A stretch of 51,544 bases of DNA from an uncultured Gemmiger sp. (GTDB taxonomy: Bacteria; Bacillota; Clostridia; Oscillospirales; Ruminococcaceae). The stretch's first letter is position 1, and the number at the start of each line of letters is the position of its first letter. The notes under the pieces were generated by a model, which worked only from the letters and a program-made list of their open reading frames with translations, did no database searches and was not told where the DNA came from. Positions 17,382 through 25,168 of the stretch are shown here, one piece after another. A program made the translations under genes and the position numbers. The stretch spans positions 1 through 51,544 of the forward strand of contig CALXAH010000025.1 in the NCBI GenBank assembly GCA_944386225.1. The letters are read 5' to 3'.

Positions 17382-18619
17382 CCAAACGATTTGCGGCGGC
17401 CGTGCTGGCCGCGGTGCTGGCAGCGTTCTGCCTGCCGTTTTCCGCTTTTGCGGCGGGGGAGGATACCCTCCCTGTCACAGAGGATATTTCGGTATCCGCG
17501 GATTACGACTGGGACCGTCTGGCCGACCAGAACATCACCCTGAACGTCTACAATTGGGGCCAGTATATTGCCGACGGCACCGACGGCAGCGTGGATGTGC
17601 TCAGTGCCTTTGAGACACTCACCGGCATCAAGCTGAACTACACCACCTTTGACACCAACGAAAGCCTTTACGCCAAGCTGAAAAGCGGCGGCGCCCGGTA
17701 CGATGTGATTTTCCCCAGCGATTACATGGTGGGCAAGATGATTGCCGAAGACATGCTGGAACCGCTGGATTTTGCCAACATCCCCAACGCGGGCGATGTG
17801 GGCGATGCCTACCGGGGCCTGAGCTACGACCCGGACAACGCCTATTCGGTGCCCTATACCTGGGGCCTGGTGGGCCTTGTCTATAATACCACCATGGTGG
17901 AAGGGGAGCCGGACAGCTGGGATGCCCTGTGGGATCAAGCCTATTCCGGCCAGATCCTGATGTTCAACAACAGCCGGGATGCCTTTGCCATTGCGGCGCG
18001 GCGGCTGGGCATGAGCCTGAACCCCGCCAGCGAAGAAGAGGTGGAACAGATCGCCCAGGAACTCAAGGCCCAGAAACCGCTGGTACAGGCCTATGTCATG
18101 GACGAGATCTTTGACAAAATGGAGGGCGGCGAGGCTGCCTTTGCTCCCTATTACGCCGGCGATGCCCTGACTATGATGGAGGAAAATCCGGACCTGGGCT
18201 TTGTGATCCCCAAAGAGGGGACCAACCGGTTTGTGGACGCCATCTGCATCCCCAAGGGATGTGCCAACAAAGAGGCGGCGGAGATCTTCATCAACTATCT
18301 CTGCGAGCCGGATGTGGGCCTGGCCAATATCGACTATCTGGGCTATTCCACCCCGCTGGATACGGTGTGGGAGCGTCTGGACGACGAGATCAAATACAGC
18401 CCCGTAGCCTATCCCGACGAGAGCGTGCTGGCCAGCACCGAAACCTTTGAGGTGCTGCCGGACGAGGTAAACGCCGCTATGGACAAGGCCTGGAGCAGCA
18501 TGAAAAGCTACAGCGAGGACAGCGGCGAATCCATCCCCACCCTGCTGGGTCTGGCGGTGCTGGCGGTAGCCTGGATCGCCTGGCGGCGCAGTGTGCGCCG
18601 CCGCCGTGACGAATACTGA
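17378..18619 (+). CDS. potD: PotD-like substrate-binding protein with C-terminal membrane anchor
   Basis: A 413-residue extracellular binding protein. The first 25 residues form a Sec signal peptide ending in FSAFAA with no lipobox cysteine. The body has PotD marks: NVYNWGQYI, YDVIFPSDYMVGKM, PYTWGLVGLVYNT and an aspartate/tryptophan-rich pocket, which suit polyamines or related cations. Unlike the usual lipoprotein, it ends with a hydrophobic helix (about 386-402) and the basic tail RRSVRRRR, a stop-transfer anchor. So it is probably held at the membrane by its C-terminus. It overlaps potC by 4 bases and completes the importer operon. Substrate choice between spermidine and putrescine cannot be read with confidence. 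Confidence 0.88.
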   Translation: MTKRFAAAVLAAVLAAFCLPFSAFAAGEDTLPVTEDISVSADYDWDRLADQNITLNVYNWGQYIADGTDGSVDVLSAFETLTGIKLNYTTFDTNESLYAKLKSGGARYDVIFPSDYMVGKMIAEDMLEPLDFANIPNAGDVGDAYRGLSYDPDNAYSVPYTWGLVGLVYNTTMVEGEPDSWDALWDQAYSGQILMFNNSRDAFAIAARRLGMSLNPASEEEVEQIAQELKAQKPLVQAYVMDEIFDKMEGGEAAFAPYYAGDALTMMEENPDLGFVIPKEGTNRFVDAICIPKGCANKEAAEIFINYLCEPDVGLANIDYLGYSTPLDTVWERLDDEIKYSPVAYPDESVLASTETFEVLPDEVNAAMDKAWSSMKSYSEDSGESIPTLLGLAVLAVAWIAWRRSVRRRRDEY

Positions 18620-18657
18620 GCCAGCGGCGCTGCCCATCGGAAAGGAGTGCTTGGAAG

Positions 18658-19389
18658 ATGGATTTCATCCCTGATTTTACCCGGTCGTTTTTTGTGTTCC
18701 GTCATGAGGCGGATTTCCAGGGGCGTATGCTGCCCGGCGCGCTGCTTCGCTTTGCCCAGCAGGTAGCCACCGACCATTGCAACGCCATGGGGCTGACCGA
18801 CGAGGTGTACGCCCGCACCCATACGGCTTTTCTGCTGGTGCGTCAGACGCTGGAATTTTACCGTGTGCCCCATGTGGACGAAACGCTGCGCTTTGTTACC
18901 CTGCCCGAAGCACCTCAGCGTGCCACCTATAAGCGGATTACTCTGGTTACCGACGAGGCAGGGGAGGAGGTTGCCTGTGTGGACAGCCGCTGGGTTCTGG
19001 TGGATACCGAAAGCCGCCATATCCTGCGCAAGGCCCCGCCCGAAATGCAGCTGGACTGGCCTGTGCAGGTGGATCGCCAGCTGGAGGTGGGCCTGCCCGC
19101 CCGCCCTCAGGATATGGAACCGACCGGTGAGACGATTGCCCGGTATACCCTGTGCGATATGAACGGCCATATGAACAATACCCGTTACGCCGACGTGGCC
19201 TGCGATGTGATCCCGGTGGAAGCGTGGCAGAACGCCGCGGTTCGCCGCATGACCATCCACTACCATAAGGAGATCCCTCTGGGGGAAAGTGCACCGCTGA
19301 CCCGCGCCCGCATGGAGGACGGCAGCTGGCGTATCACCGGCTGGCGGGAAAATAAGCCCTGCTTTGATGTACAGTTGTGGCTGGGCTGA
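18658..19389 (+). CDS. Acyl-ACP thioesterase
   Basis: A 243-residue double hot-dog enzyme of the FatA/FatB-related bacterial family, which releases free fatty acids from acyl carrier protein. The N-terminal hot-dog has FFVFRHEADFQGRMLPGALL (a typical start of the family), the C-terminal hot-dog has CDMNGHMNNTRYADV, holding the catalytic Asp, Asn and His. Length is normal. The start has AAAGGAG 12 bases upstream. It lies 38 bases after the binding-protein gene in the same direction and may be co-transcribed with it, although the roles are unrelated. A terminator follows at once. Confidence 0.9.
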   Translation: MDFIPDFTRSFFVFRHEADFQGRMLPGALLRFAQQVATDHCNAMGLTDEVYARTHTAFLLVRQTLEFYRVPHVDETLRFVTLPEAPQRATYKRITLVTDEAGEEVACVDSRWVLVDTESRHILRKAPPEMQLDWPVQVDRQLEVGLPARPQDMEPTGETIARYTLCDMNGHMNNTRYADVACDVIPVEAWQNAAVRRMTIHYHKEIPLGESAPLTRARMEDGSWRITGWRENKPCFDVQLWLG

Positions 19390-19410
19390 TTTCAGCCGAT
19401 CCAAAATAAG

Positions 19411-19454
19411 AACGGTTCCGCACCCGGCCGATCTGGCTGGTGCGGGACCGTTTT
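19411..19454 (+). terminator. Terminator of the thioesterase unit
   Basis: A 14-pair stem (AACGGTTCCGCACC at 19411-19424 with GGTGCGGGACCGTT at 19439-19452, one G-U pair) is followed by T-rich sequence. Confidence 0.85.
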
Positions 19455-19485
19455 CGAATTTTTGTAACTTTTTTGAAATAACCTA

Positions 19486-19514
19486 TTGACAAAGGGTATC
19501 AAAACGGTTACAAT
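19486..19514 (+). promoter_or_regulatory. Promoter of a candidate small RNA
   Basis: TTGACA (19486-19491) and TACAAT (19509-19514) are 17 bases apart. No gene follows before the terminator at 19641-19677, which is why I read it as the start of a non-coding transcript. Confidence 0.75.
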
Positions 19515-19520
19515 TTAATT

Positions 19521-19680
19521 GCAAGAAAGTTACAACCTTTTTCATGTGTTCTGAGGCGTCTGGTGTGCTCCTCCTCCTGCCGCACCCCCTGCGGTTTTCA
19601 AGCACACGGTTTCACGGGCGTCTCGCCGATCTCTCTTTGCGCAAAAACCCCCGCCGTCCCTCCGGCGGGGGTTTTTGTGC
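19521..19680 (+). ncRNA. Candidate C-rich small RNA of about 160 bases
   Basis: A strong promoter just upstream and a perfect intrinsic terminator at the end bracket a stretch without a credible reading frame. The predicted RNA has an outer stem GTGTGCT (19563-19569) with AGCACAC (19601-19607) enclosing CTCCTCCTCCTG and a small CCGCA-CCCC-TGCGG hairpin, then a GGCG-TCT-CGCC hairpin, then the terminator. The CCTCC runs are complementary to ribosome-binding sites, as in many Gram-positive small RNAs that block translation. It is not 6S, tmRNA, RNase P or SRP RNA as far as I can see. It could instead be a long leader for guaB, but guaB has its own promoter nearer by. Confidence 0.45.
19641..19677. 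terminator. Terminator of the candidate small RNA
   Basis: A GC-rich stem (CCCCCGCCG with CGGCGGGGG) is flanked by A5 on the left and T5 on the right, so it can work in both directions. It stands 336 bases before the IMP dehydrogenase start. Confidence 0.88.
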
Positions 19681-19878
19681 ATTGTAAGACAGTGTCAAAC
19701 CACACGGACGTCCGACTGGCCTCCTTGCTGCATTGCCCCACAGCCGGGGTGCCGGCCTGTTGTACCACAGTGAAGGACAAAAGTGAAAATGGCGGTAAAG
19801 TATGACTGTTTGGCCTTCCGGCGGGCGAAATGTATGTTTTGGCCCGCTCACAGGGAAAAAGTTTGTGCCGCCCGCATT

Positions 19879-19907
19879 TTGCATTTCCCGGCAAAATGTG
19901 CTATACT
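19879..19907 (+). promoter_or_regulatory. Promoter of the IMP dehydrogenase gene with structured leader
   Basis: TTGCAT (19879-19884) and TATACT (19902-19907) are 17 bases apart. The leader of about 100 bases can fold into a long stem: CCGCGCGG at 19930-19937 with CCGCGCGG at 19975-19982, and inside it GAAAAC (19942-19947) with GTTTTC (19963-19968). No T-run follows, so it is not a terminator. Between 19681 and 19878 I see neither gene nor known riboswitch. Confidence 0.65.
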
Positions 19908-20013
19908 CGTACAAATATATAAGACGCTACCGCGCGGCCCGGAAAACTATGCTCTCCGTGCCGTTTTCTGTTCTCCGCGCGGAATCAGGACAAACTACAA
20001 AAGGAGAAAGAAT

Positions 20014-21516
20014 ATGGCGTATTATTTTGAAGAGCCCTCCCGTACCTTTGGTGAATACCTGCTGGTTCCCGGCTATTCTTCGGAGAAGTGTATCCCCGAT
20101 GCGGTCAGCCTCAAGACCCCGCTGGTCAAGTATCGCAAAGGCCAGGAGGACTGCCCCCTTACCATGAACATTCCGATGGTCAGCGCCATCATGCAGTCTG
20201 TCTCCGGCGAGAAGCTGGCCATTGCGCTGGCTCGTCAGGGCGGTATCTCCTTTATCTACGGCTCCCAGAGCATCGAGGATGAGGCTGCCATGGTGGCCCA
20301 TGTGAAGAGCTACAAGCGCGGTTTTGTCACCAGCGACTCCAACCTGAGCCCGGATGCCACCCTGGCCGACGTGCTGGCCCTGAAGCAGAAGACCGGCCAC
20401 TCCACTGTGGCCATTACCGACGACGGCACCCCCAATGGCAAACTGCTGGGCATCGTGGCCAGCCGTGACTACCGTGTAAGCCGCATGTCCACCGATGTGT
20501 GCGTCAGCAGCTTTATGACCCCGCTGGACAAGCTGGTCACCGCGCCGGACACCACCACTCTGAAAGAAGCCAACGACATCATCTGGGACAACAAGATCAA
20601 CAGCCTGCCCCTGATCGACGCCGAGGGCCATCTGAAGTACATGGTGTTCCGCAAGGACTACGACAGCCATAAGGAAAACGTCAACGAGCTGCTGGACGCC
20701 GGCAAGAGCTACGTGGTGGGCGCGGGCATCAATACCCGTGACTATGCACAGCGTGTTCCCGCCCTGGTGGACGCCGGTGTGGATGTGCTCTGCATCGACT
20801 CCTCGGAGGGCTTCTCCGCCTGGCAGGCCCAGACCCTGGCCTGGATCCGGGAGAAATACGGCGACACCGTCAAGGTGGGCGCCGGCAACGTGGTGGACCG
20901 GGAAGGCTTCCGGTTCCTGGCGGAGGCCGGGGCCGACTTCGTCAAGATCGGCATCGGCGGCGGTTCCATCTGCATCACCCGCGAGACCAAGGGCATCGGC
21001 CGCGGCCAGGCCACCGCTGTGATCGAGGTTGCCAAGGCCCGGGACGAGTATTTTGCCGAAACCGGCATCTATGTGCCCATCTGCTCCGACGGCGGCATTG
21101 TACACGACTACCACATCACCCTGGCCCTGGCCATGGGCGCGGACTTCGTCATGCTGGGCCGCTATTTTGCCCGCTTTGACGAAAGCCCCACCAACAAGGT
21201 GCGGATCAACGGCAGCTACATGAAGGAGTACTGGGGCGAGGGTTCCAACCGCGCCCGCAACTGGCAGCGGTATGACCTGGGCGGCGCCGCCAAGCTGAGC
21301 TTTGAGGAAGGCGTGGACAGCTATGTACCCTACGCCGGTTCTCTGGCGGACGGTGTGAACACCACCCTGTACAAGGTGCGCAGCACTATGTGCAACTGCG
21401 GCGCGCTCTCTATCCCGGAGCTGCAGGAAAAGGCCCGCCTGACCGTGGTGTCCTCCACCAGTATTGTGGAAGGCGGCAGTCACGACGTGGTGCTCAAAAA
21501 CAATCCCAACACCTGA
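20014..21516 (+). CDS. guaB: IMP dehydrogenase
   Basis: A 500-residue enzyme that oxidises IMP to XMP, the committed step to GMP. The TIM barrel is interrupted by two CBS domains (about residues 95-220), which sense nucleotides. The active-site loop is [11 protein letters not shown] with catalytic Cys320; most IMP dehydrogenases have Pro at the fourth position and Thr before the last Thr, so this is a variant loop. The mobile flap with its Arg-Tyr pair is in [14 protein letters not shown] and [12 protein letters not shown] follow the phosphate-binding pattern. ATG 20014 is preceded by AAAGGAGA. It is a single-gene unit between its own promoter and a strong terminator. Confidence 0.93.
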   Translation: MAYYFEEPSRTFGEYLLVPGYSSEKCIPDAVSLKTPLVKYRKGQEDCPLTMNIPMVSAIMQSVSGEKLAIALARQGGISFIYGSQSIEDEAAMVAHVKSYKRGFVTSDSNLSPDATLADVLALKQKTGHSTVAITDDGTPNGKLLGIVASRDYRVSRMSTDVCVSSFMTPLDKLVTAPDTTTLKEANDIIWDNKINSLPLIDAEGHLKYMVFRKDYDSHKENVNELLDAGKSYVVGAGINTRDYAQRVPALVDAGVDVLCIDSSEGFSAWQAQTLAWIREKYGDTVKVGAGNVVDREGFRFLAEAGADFVKIGIGGGSICITRETKGIGRGQATAVIEVAKARDEYFAETGIYVPICSDGGIVHDYHITLALAMGADFVMLGRYFARFDESPTNKVRINGSYMKEYWGEGSNRARNWQRYDLGGAAKLSFEEGVDSYVPYAGSLADGVNTTLYKVRSTMCNCGALSIPELQEKARLTVVSSTSIVEGGSHDVVLKNNPNT

Positions 21517-21537
21517 TCTGTGGATATACAGACAGGC

Positions 21538-21574
21538 AAAAAAGCACGGCACGCATGGCGTGCCGTGCTTTTTT
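21538..21574. terminator. Terminator after guaB
   Basis: An 11-pair stem (GCACGGCACGC with GCGTGCCGTGC, loop ATG) is flanked by A6 and T6. Confidence 0.92.
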
Positions 21575-21945
21575 GTACTGTCGAAACAGGGAAAGTCGCA
21601 TCGTGTCATTTTTATGGGGAAAAAGTTGCATTCCACCATGGAAAGGGAACGACATTCACAAAAAAGACATATTCTTTTTGTTGAAATCGGCCAAACACAA
21701 GATGAAACAAAAAAATCATTGTCATTTTGCACAGAAAGAGCTGTCAAACGGGAAGAAAAACGGGCGTAATAGTCCAAATGCAACCGGACCTGTTCTAAAT
21801 GCGACGAAAGTCGCAAAAACACATGTTTTATACTGCATACCCCCATTTACCCCAGACGCAAATCGCCATACCATATAATCAACGAAAACCGCAGACGGCC
21901 GCTGCGGAAAACGGTTCGCAAAGTTTGAAAGGAGAGCAAATCCAC
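21575..21945 (+). promoter_or_regulatory. Control region of the sugar-use operon
   Basis: This AT-richer stretch has no gene. A perfect dyad TGCGAC-GAAA-GTCGCA lies at 21800-21815 and a lone copy of GTCGCA at 21595-21600, which could be operator parts. A TATAAT box is at 21874-21879 with no good -35 box, as expected where an activator helps RNA polymerase; the AraC protein encoded at 27391 is the obvious candidate. GAAAGGAGAG before 21946 is the ribosome site. Binding of any regulator is inference. Confidence 0.5.
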
Positions 21946-23238
21946 ATGAGAAAGATTGCAAGCATCCTGGCGCTGGTATTGGTTGCGGCGCTGGCATTCA
22001 GCTTTACCGGCTGCGGCTCCAAGAGCAGCGACGGCACCATCACCATGCAGATCTGGGATACCGCCCAGCGCGACGGCATGCAGGCCCTGGCCGATGCATA
22101 CCACGAGATCAACCCCGACGTGACGGTGGAGATCCAGGTTACCAGCTGGGACGAGTACTGGACCAAGCTGGAAGCTGCCGCCACCTCCAACACCCTGCCG
22201 GATGTTTTCTGGATGCATACCAACTACATCCTGCAGTACGCCGATAACGGCATGCTGGCCGACCTGAGCGGCCTGTATGACGAGGAGGATCCCAACTTCT
22301 ACACCTCCCACTACTCCGAAGTGTCCCTGTCCAATGCGCAGGGCAGCGACGGCAAGATCTACGGCGTGCCCAAGGATAAGGATACCGTCGGTCTGGTCTA
22401 CAACAAGGAAATGTTCGATGCCGCCGGCGTGGCTTACCCCGACAGCACCTGGACCTGGGATGACCTGGTAAGCGCCAGCGCCGCCATCTACGAGGCCACC
22501 GGCAAGTACGGCTACATGGCCTACGCCGACGACCAGCTGGGCTACTGGAACTTCGTTTACCAGAACGGCGGTTATATCCTGAACGAGGACAAGACCGCTG
22601 CCGGTTTTGATCAGCCCGCCACCATCGAAGCCATGAAGTTCTACATCGGCCTGCAGGACAATGAGTGGTGCCCCGATCAGGTCTACTTCGCCGAGACCGC
22701 TCCCGGCAACGCCTTCTTCTCCGGCCAGGGCGCCATGTTCCTGGAGGGTGACTGGAACATCATGAGCGAGATGAAGAACTACCCCGACATGCAGGGCAAA
22801 TGGGATGTCGCGGTTCTGCCTGCCTGCCCGAACCCCGCCAGCGGCGACGGCCGCGCCACCATCTCCAACGGTCTGTGCTACGCCACCAGCGCCAACAACC
22901 AGAATAACGAAACCGTTCTGGACTTCCTGCGCTTCCTGGGCAGCGAAGAAGGCCAGCGCATCCAGGGTGAAAGCGGCGCCGCCATCCCGGCCTACATCGG
23001 CCTGGAAGACACCTGGGTCTCCGCTTTCGACCAGTTCGACTACGACCTGAACGTGGAAGCCTTCATCGAGATGTTCGACTACAGCGTGCAGTCGGTCAAC
23101 GACAAGTCCCGTCCCAACTGGAAGAGCAAGATCACCGATGAGCTGCTCAAGATCTACGGCGGTACTGTGGACATCGACACCGGCCTGGCCAACATGAACA
23201 CCATCATCAACGACGCTATTGCCGAGGCGGCGGCCTGA
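21946..23238 (+). CDS. Sugar ABC transporter, substrate-binding lipoprotein
   Basis: A 430-residue extracellular family 1 binding protein. It starts with a basic signal peptide ending in the lipobox FTGC, so Cys24 should be lipid-linked. The mature part has the family layout: ITMQIWDTAQRDGMQ, DVFWMHTN, YGVPKDKDTVGLVYNKEMF and GAMFLEGDWN, with several Trp and Asp residues for sugar stacking. The next two genes are its permeases and the cluster then codes for alpha-galactosidase, so raffinose, melibiose or stachyose is the likely ligand. Codon use (AAG, CTG, GGC) suggests strong expression. A hairpin between it and the first permease gene may lower permease expression. Confidence 0.92.
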   Translation: MRKIASILALVLVAALAFSFTGCGSKSSDGTITMQIWDTAQRDGMQALADAYHEINPDVTVEIQVTSWDEYWTKLEAAATSNTLPDVFWMHTNYILQYADNGMLADLSGLYDEEDPNFYTSHYSEVSLSNAQGSDGKIYGVPKDKDTVGLVYNKEMFDAAGVAYPDSTWTWDDLVSASAAIYEATGKYGYMAYADDQLGYWNFVYQNGGYILNEDKTAAGFDQPATIEAMKFYIGLQDNEWCPDQVYFAETAPGNAFFSGQGAMFLEGDWNIMSEMKNYPDMQGKWDVAVLPACPNPASGDGRATISNGLCYATSANNQNNETVLDFLRFLGSEEGQRIQGESGAAIPAYIGLEDTWVSAFDQFDYDLNVEAFIEMFDYSVQSVNDKSRPNWKSKITDELLKIYGGTVDIDTGLANMNTIINDAIAEAAA

Positions 23239-23263
23239 TCAGGCCTTTTGCCCCGCGGCAGGG

Positions 23264-23289
23264 GAGCGCGGCTCTTCGGGGCCGCGCTC
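23264..23289 (+). other. Intercistronic hairpin after the binding-protein gene
   Basis: GAGCGCGGC (23264-23272) and GCCGCGCTC (23281-23289) form a perfect nine-pair stem without a T-run. Such stems after binding-protein genes often protect the upstream message, giving more binding protein than permease. Confidence 0.55.
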
Positions 23290-23320
23290 TGCGGCGGATG
23301 CCTGGAGAGGAGATCGTATC

Positions 23321-24208
23321 ATGAAGCAAAAACTGACGCAGGCGGAGAAGCGGGAACAGCGTTGGGCTTATCTGATGATCGCGCCCACCATTCTGGGCCT
23401 GCTGATCCTCAACTACTACCCGCTGCTGGATACCATCCGGCTGAGCTTCTCCAAAACGCAGACCTTTGGCAAATCCACCTTCAACGGCATTGAAAACTAC
23501 ATCACCATGTTCAGCACCCCCGAGTTCTGGAAGGCTACCCTGAACACCATCTGGTTCTGCGTGCTCACCGTACCCGTGGGCATGGCGGTAGCCCTGCTGG
23601 TGGCTCTGCTGCTGAACGCCAAGGTCCGGTTCAAGTCCGGATTCCGCGCCATCTACTTCCTGCCGATGGTCGTGGCCCCCGCGGCGGTGGCCATGGTCTG
23701 GCGCTGGATGTTCAATGGCCAGTACGGCATTATCAATACCATTCTGGGCAGACAGGTCAACTGGCTGACCGATCCTTCCACCGCCCTGATCGCCTGTGCG
23801 ATCGTGGCGATCTGGAGCGCGGTCGGTTACGACGCGGTGCTGCTGCTGAGCGGCCTGCAGAACATCAGCCGCACCTACTACGAAGCCGCCGACATCGACG
23901 GCGCCAGCAAGATCCGGCAGTTCTTCAGCATTACGCTGCCCATGATCTCGCCCACCCTGTTCGTTACCCTGATCATGCGAATGATGGCCTCCCTGAAGGT
24001 GTACGACCTGATCTACATGATGATCGACACCTCCAACCCGGTTCTGCCGGACGTGCAGAGCCTGATGTACCTGTTCTACCGCGAAGCGTTCGTGGCGGGC
24101 AACAAGGGTTATGCGGCGGCTATCTGTATGTGGACCATCCTGCTTATCGGCCTGGTGACCATCATCCAGTTCATCGGCCAGAAGAAGTGGGTCAACTACG
24201 ACGTGTAA
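23321..24208 (+). CDS. Sugar ABC transporter, permease 1 (MalF/UgpA-like)
   Basis: A 295-residue permease with six hydrophobic spans starting at about residue 20 (MIAPTILGLLILNYYPLLD). The coupling EAA loop reads YEAADIDGASKIRQFFSITLP. It matches the first permease of CUT1 sugar importers. ATG 23321 follows GGAGAGGAG at a normal distance. It is 12 bases upstream of the second permease gene. No ATPase gene lies in the cluster, so a shared MsmX/UgpC-type ATPase encoded elsewhere must power the complex. Confidence 0.92.
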   Translation: MKQKLTQAEKREQRWAYLMIAPTILGLLILNYYPLLDTIRLSFSKTQTFGKSTFNGIENYITMFSTPEFWKATLNTIWFCVLTVPVGMAVALLVALLLNAKVRFKSGFRAIYFLPMVVAPAAVAMVWRWMFNGQYGIINTILGRQVNWLTDPSTALIACAIVAIWSAVGYDAVLLLSGLQNISRTYYEAADIDGASKIRQFFSITLPMISPTLFVTLIMRMMASLKVYDLIYMMIDTSNPVLPDVQSLMYLFYREAFVAGNKGYAAAICMWTILLIGLVTIIQFIGQKKWVNYDV

Positions 24209-24220
24209 GGAGGGGCTCCG

Positions 24221-25063
24221 ATGAAAAATGAACAATCGCTGCGGCGCTCCATGCTGATCGGCAAACTGCTCACCTACCTGTTCCTGATTGCCGGTTCGAT
24301 CGTGATGATCTTCCCCTTTGTGTGGATGATCCTTACCAGCCTGAAGACCCTGGCGGAAAGCATGCAGGTTCCGCCCACCATCTTCCCGGCCCGGGCGGTG
24401 CTGGAAAACTTTACCTACGCCATTACCAGCCTGCCCTTCGTTAACCTGTACATTAATACCATCCTGCTGATCTTCTTCCGCGTTCTGTGCGCGGTGGTGT
24501 TCAGCTCCATGGCGGGCTACGCGTTTGCCAAACTGAACTTCCGGTTCAAGAATCTGCTGTTCAGCCTGATTCTGATTCAGATGATGATGCCCAGCCAGAT
24601 CTTCACCATTCCGCAGTACCAGATGCTGGCCAAGTTCAGCCTGACCAACAGCATCTTCGCGCTGGTGTTCCCGGGCCTGGTCAGTGCTTTCGGCACCTTC
24701 TTCCTGCGCCAGAGCTACATGGGCATTCCCGATGAGATCGGCGAGGCCGCCTGTCTGGACGGCTGCAACCAGTGGCAGACCTTCACCAAGGTCATGGCGC
24801 CTCTGACCGGCGCCTCGGTGGCCGCGCTTACCGTGTTTACCGCGGTGTTCGCCTATGCGGATCTGATGTGGCCTCTGGTTGTCAATACCGACATCACCAT
24901 GATGACCCTGTCTTCCGGCCTGGCCACCCTGAAAGGCCAGTTCACCACCAACTACCCGGTACTGATGGCGGGCAGCCTGCTGGCTATGATCCCCATGCTC
25001 GTTCTGTACCTGATCTTCCAGAAGCAGTTCGTGGAAGGCATCTCCATGACAGGCGGCAAGTAA
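24221..25063 (+). CDS. Sugar ABC transporter, permease 2 (MalG/UgpE-like)
   Basis: A 280-residue permease with six spans. The N-terminal span (about 13-35) is followed by WMILTSLKTLAESMQVPP, typical of the MalG side, and the EAA loop is GEAACLDGCNQWQTFTKV. The C-terminus ends in FVEGISMTGGK, a nearly invariant tail of this family that touches the ATPase. It follows permease 1 by 12 bases with an AAGGAGG site. A GGCAGCC/GGCTGCC hairpin at 25097-25128 separates it from the alpha-galactosidase gene. Confidence 0.93.
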   Translation: MKNEQSLRRSMLIGKLLTYLFLIAGSIVMIFPFVWMILTSLKTLAESMQVPPTIFPARAVLENFTYAITSLPFVNLYINTILLIFFRVLCAVVFSSMAGYAFAKLNFRFKNLLFSLILIQMMMPSQIFTIPQYQMLAKFSLTNSIFALVFPGLVSAFGTFFLRQSYMGIPDEIGEAACLDGCNQWQTFTKVMAPLTGASVAALTVFTAVFAYADLMWPLVVNTDITMMTLSSGLATLKGQFTTNYPVLMAGSLLAMIPMLVLYLIFQKQFVEGISMTGGK

Positions 25064-25168
25064 AGATTACGCTCGCCTCATGCTCTCTTTCAGGCGGGCA
25101 GCCTCGTGCCTTACAGGCCGGGGCTGCCTTGCCGTATTGTGAAACAAATTTCAAACGAGGACAAACCT

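Noticed and set aside
19515-20013. Purine riboswitch or T-box before guaB
   Set aside because: None of the conserved cores of these elements can be found; only generic stems are present.
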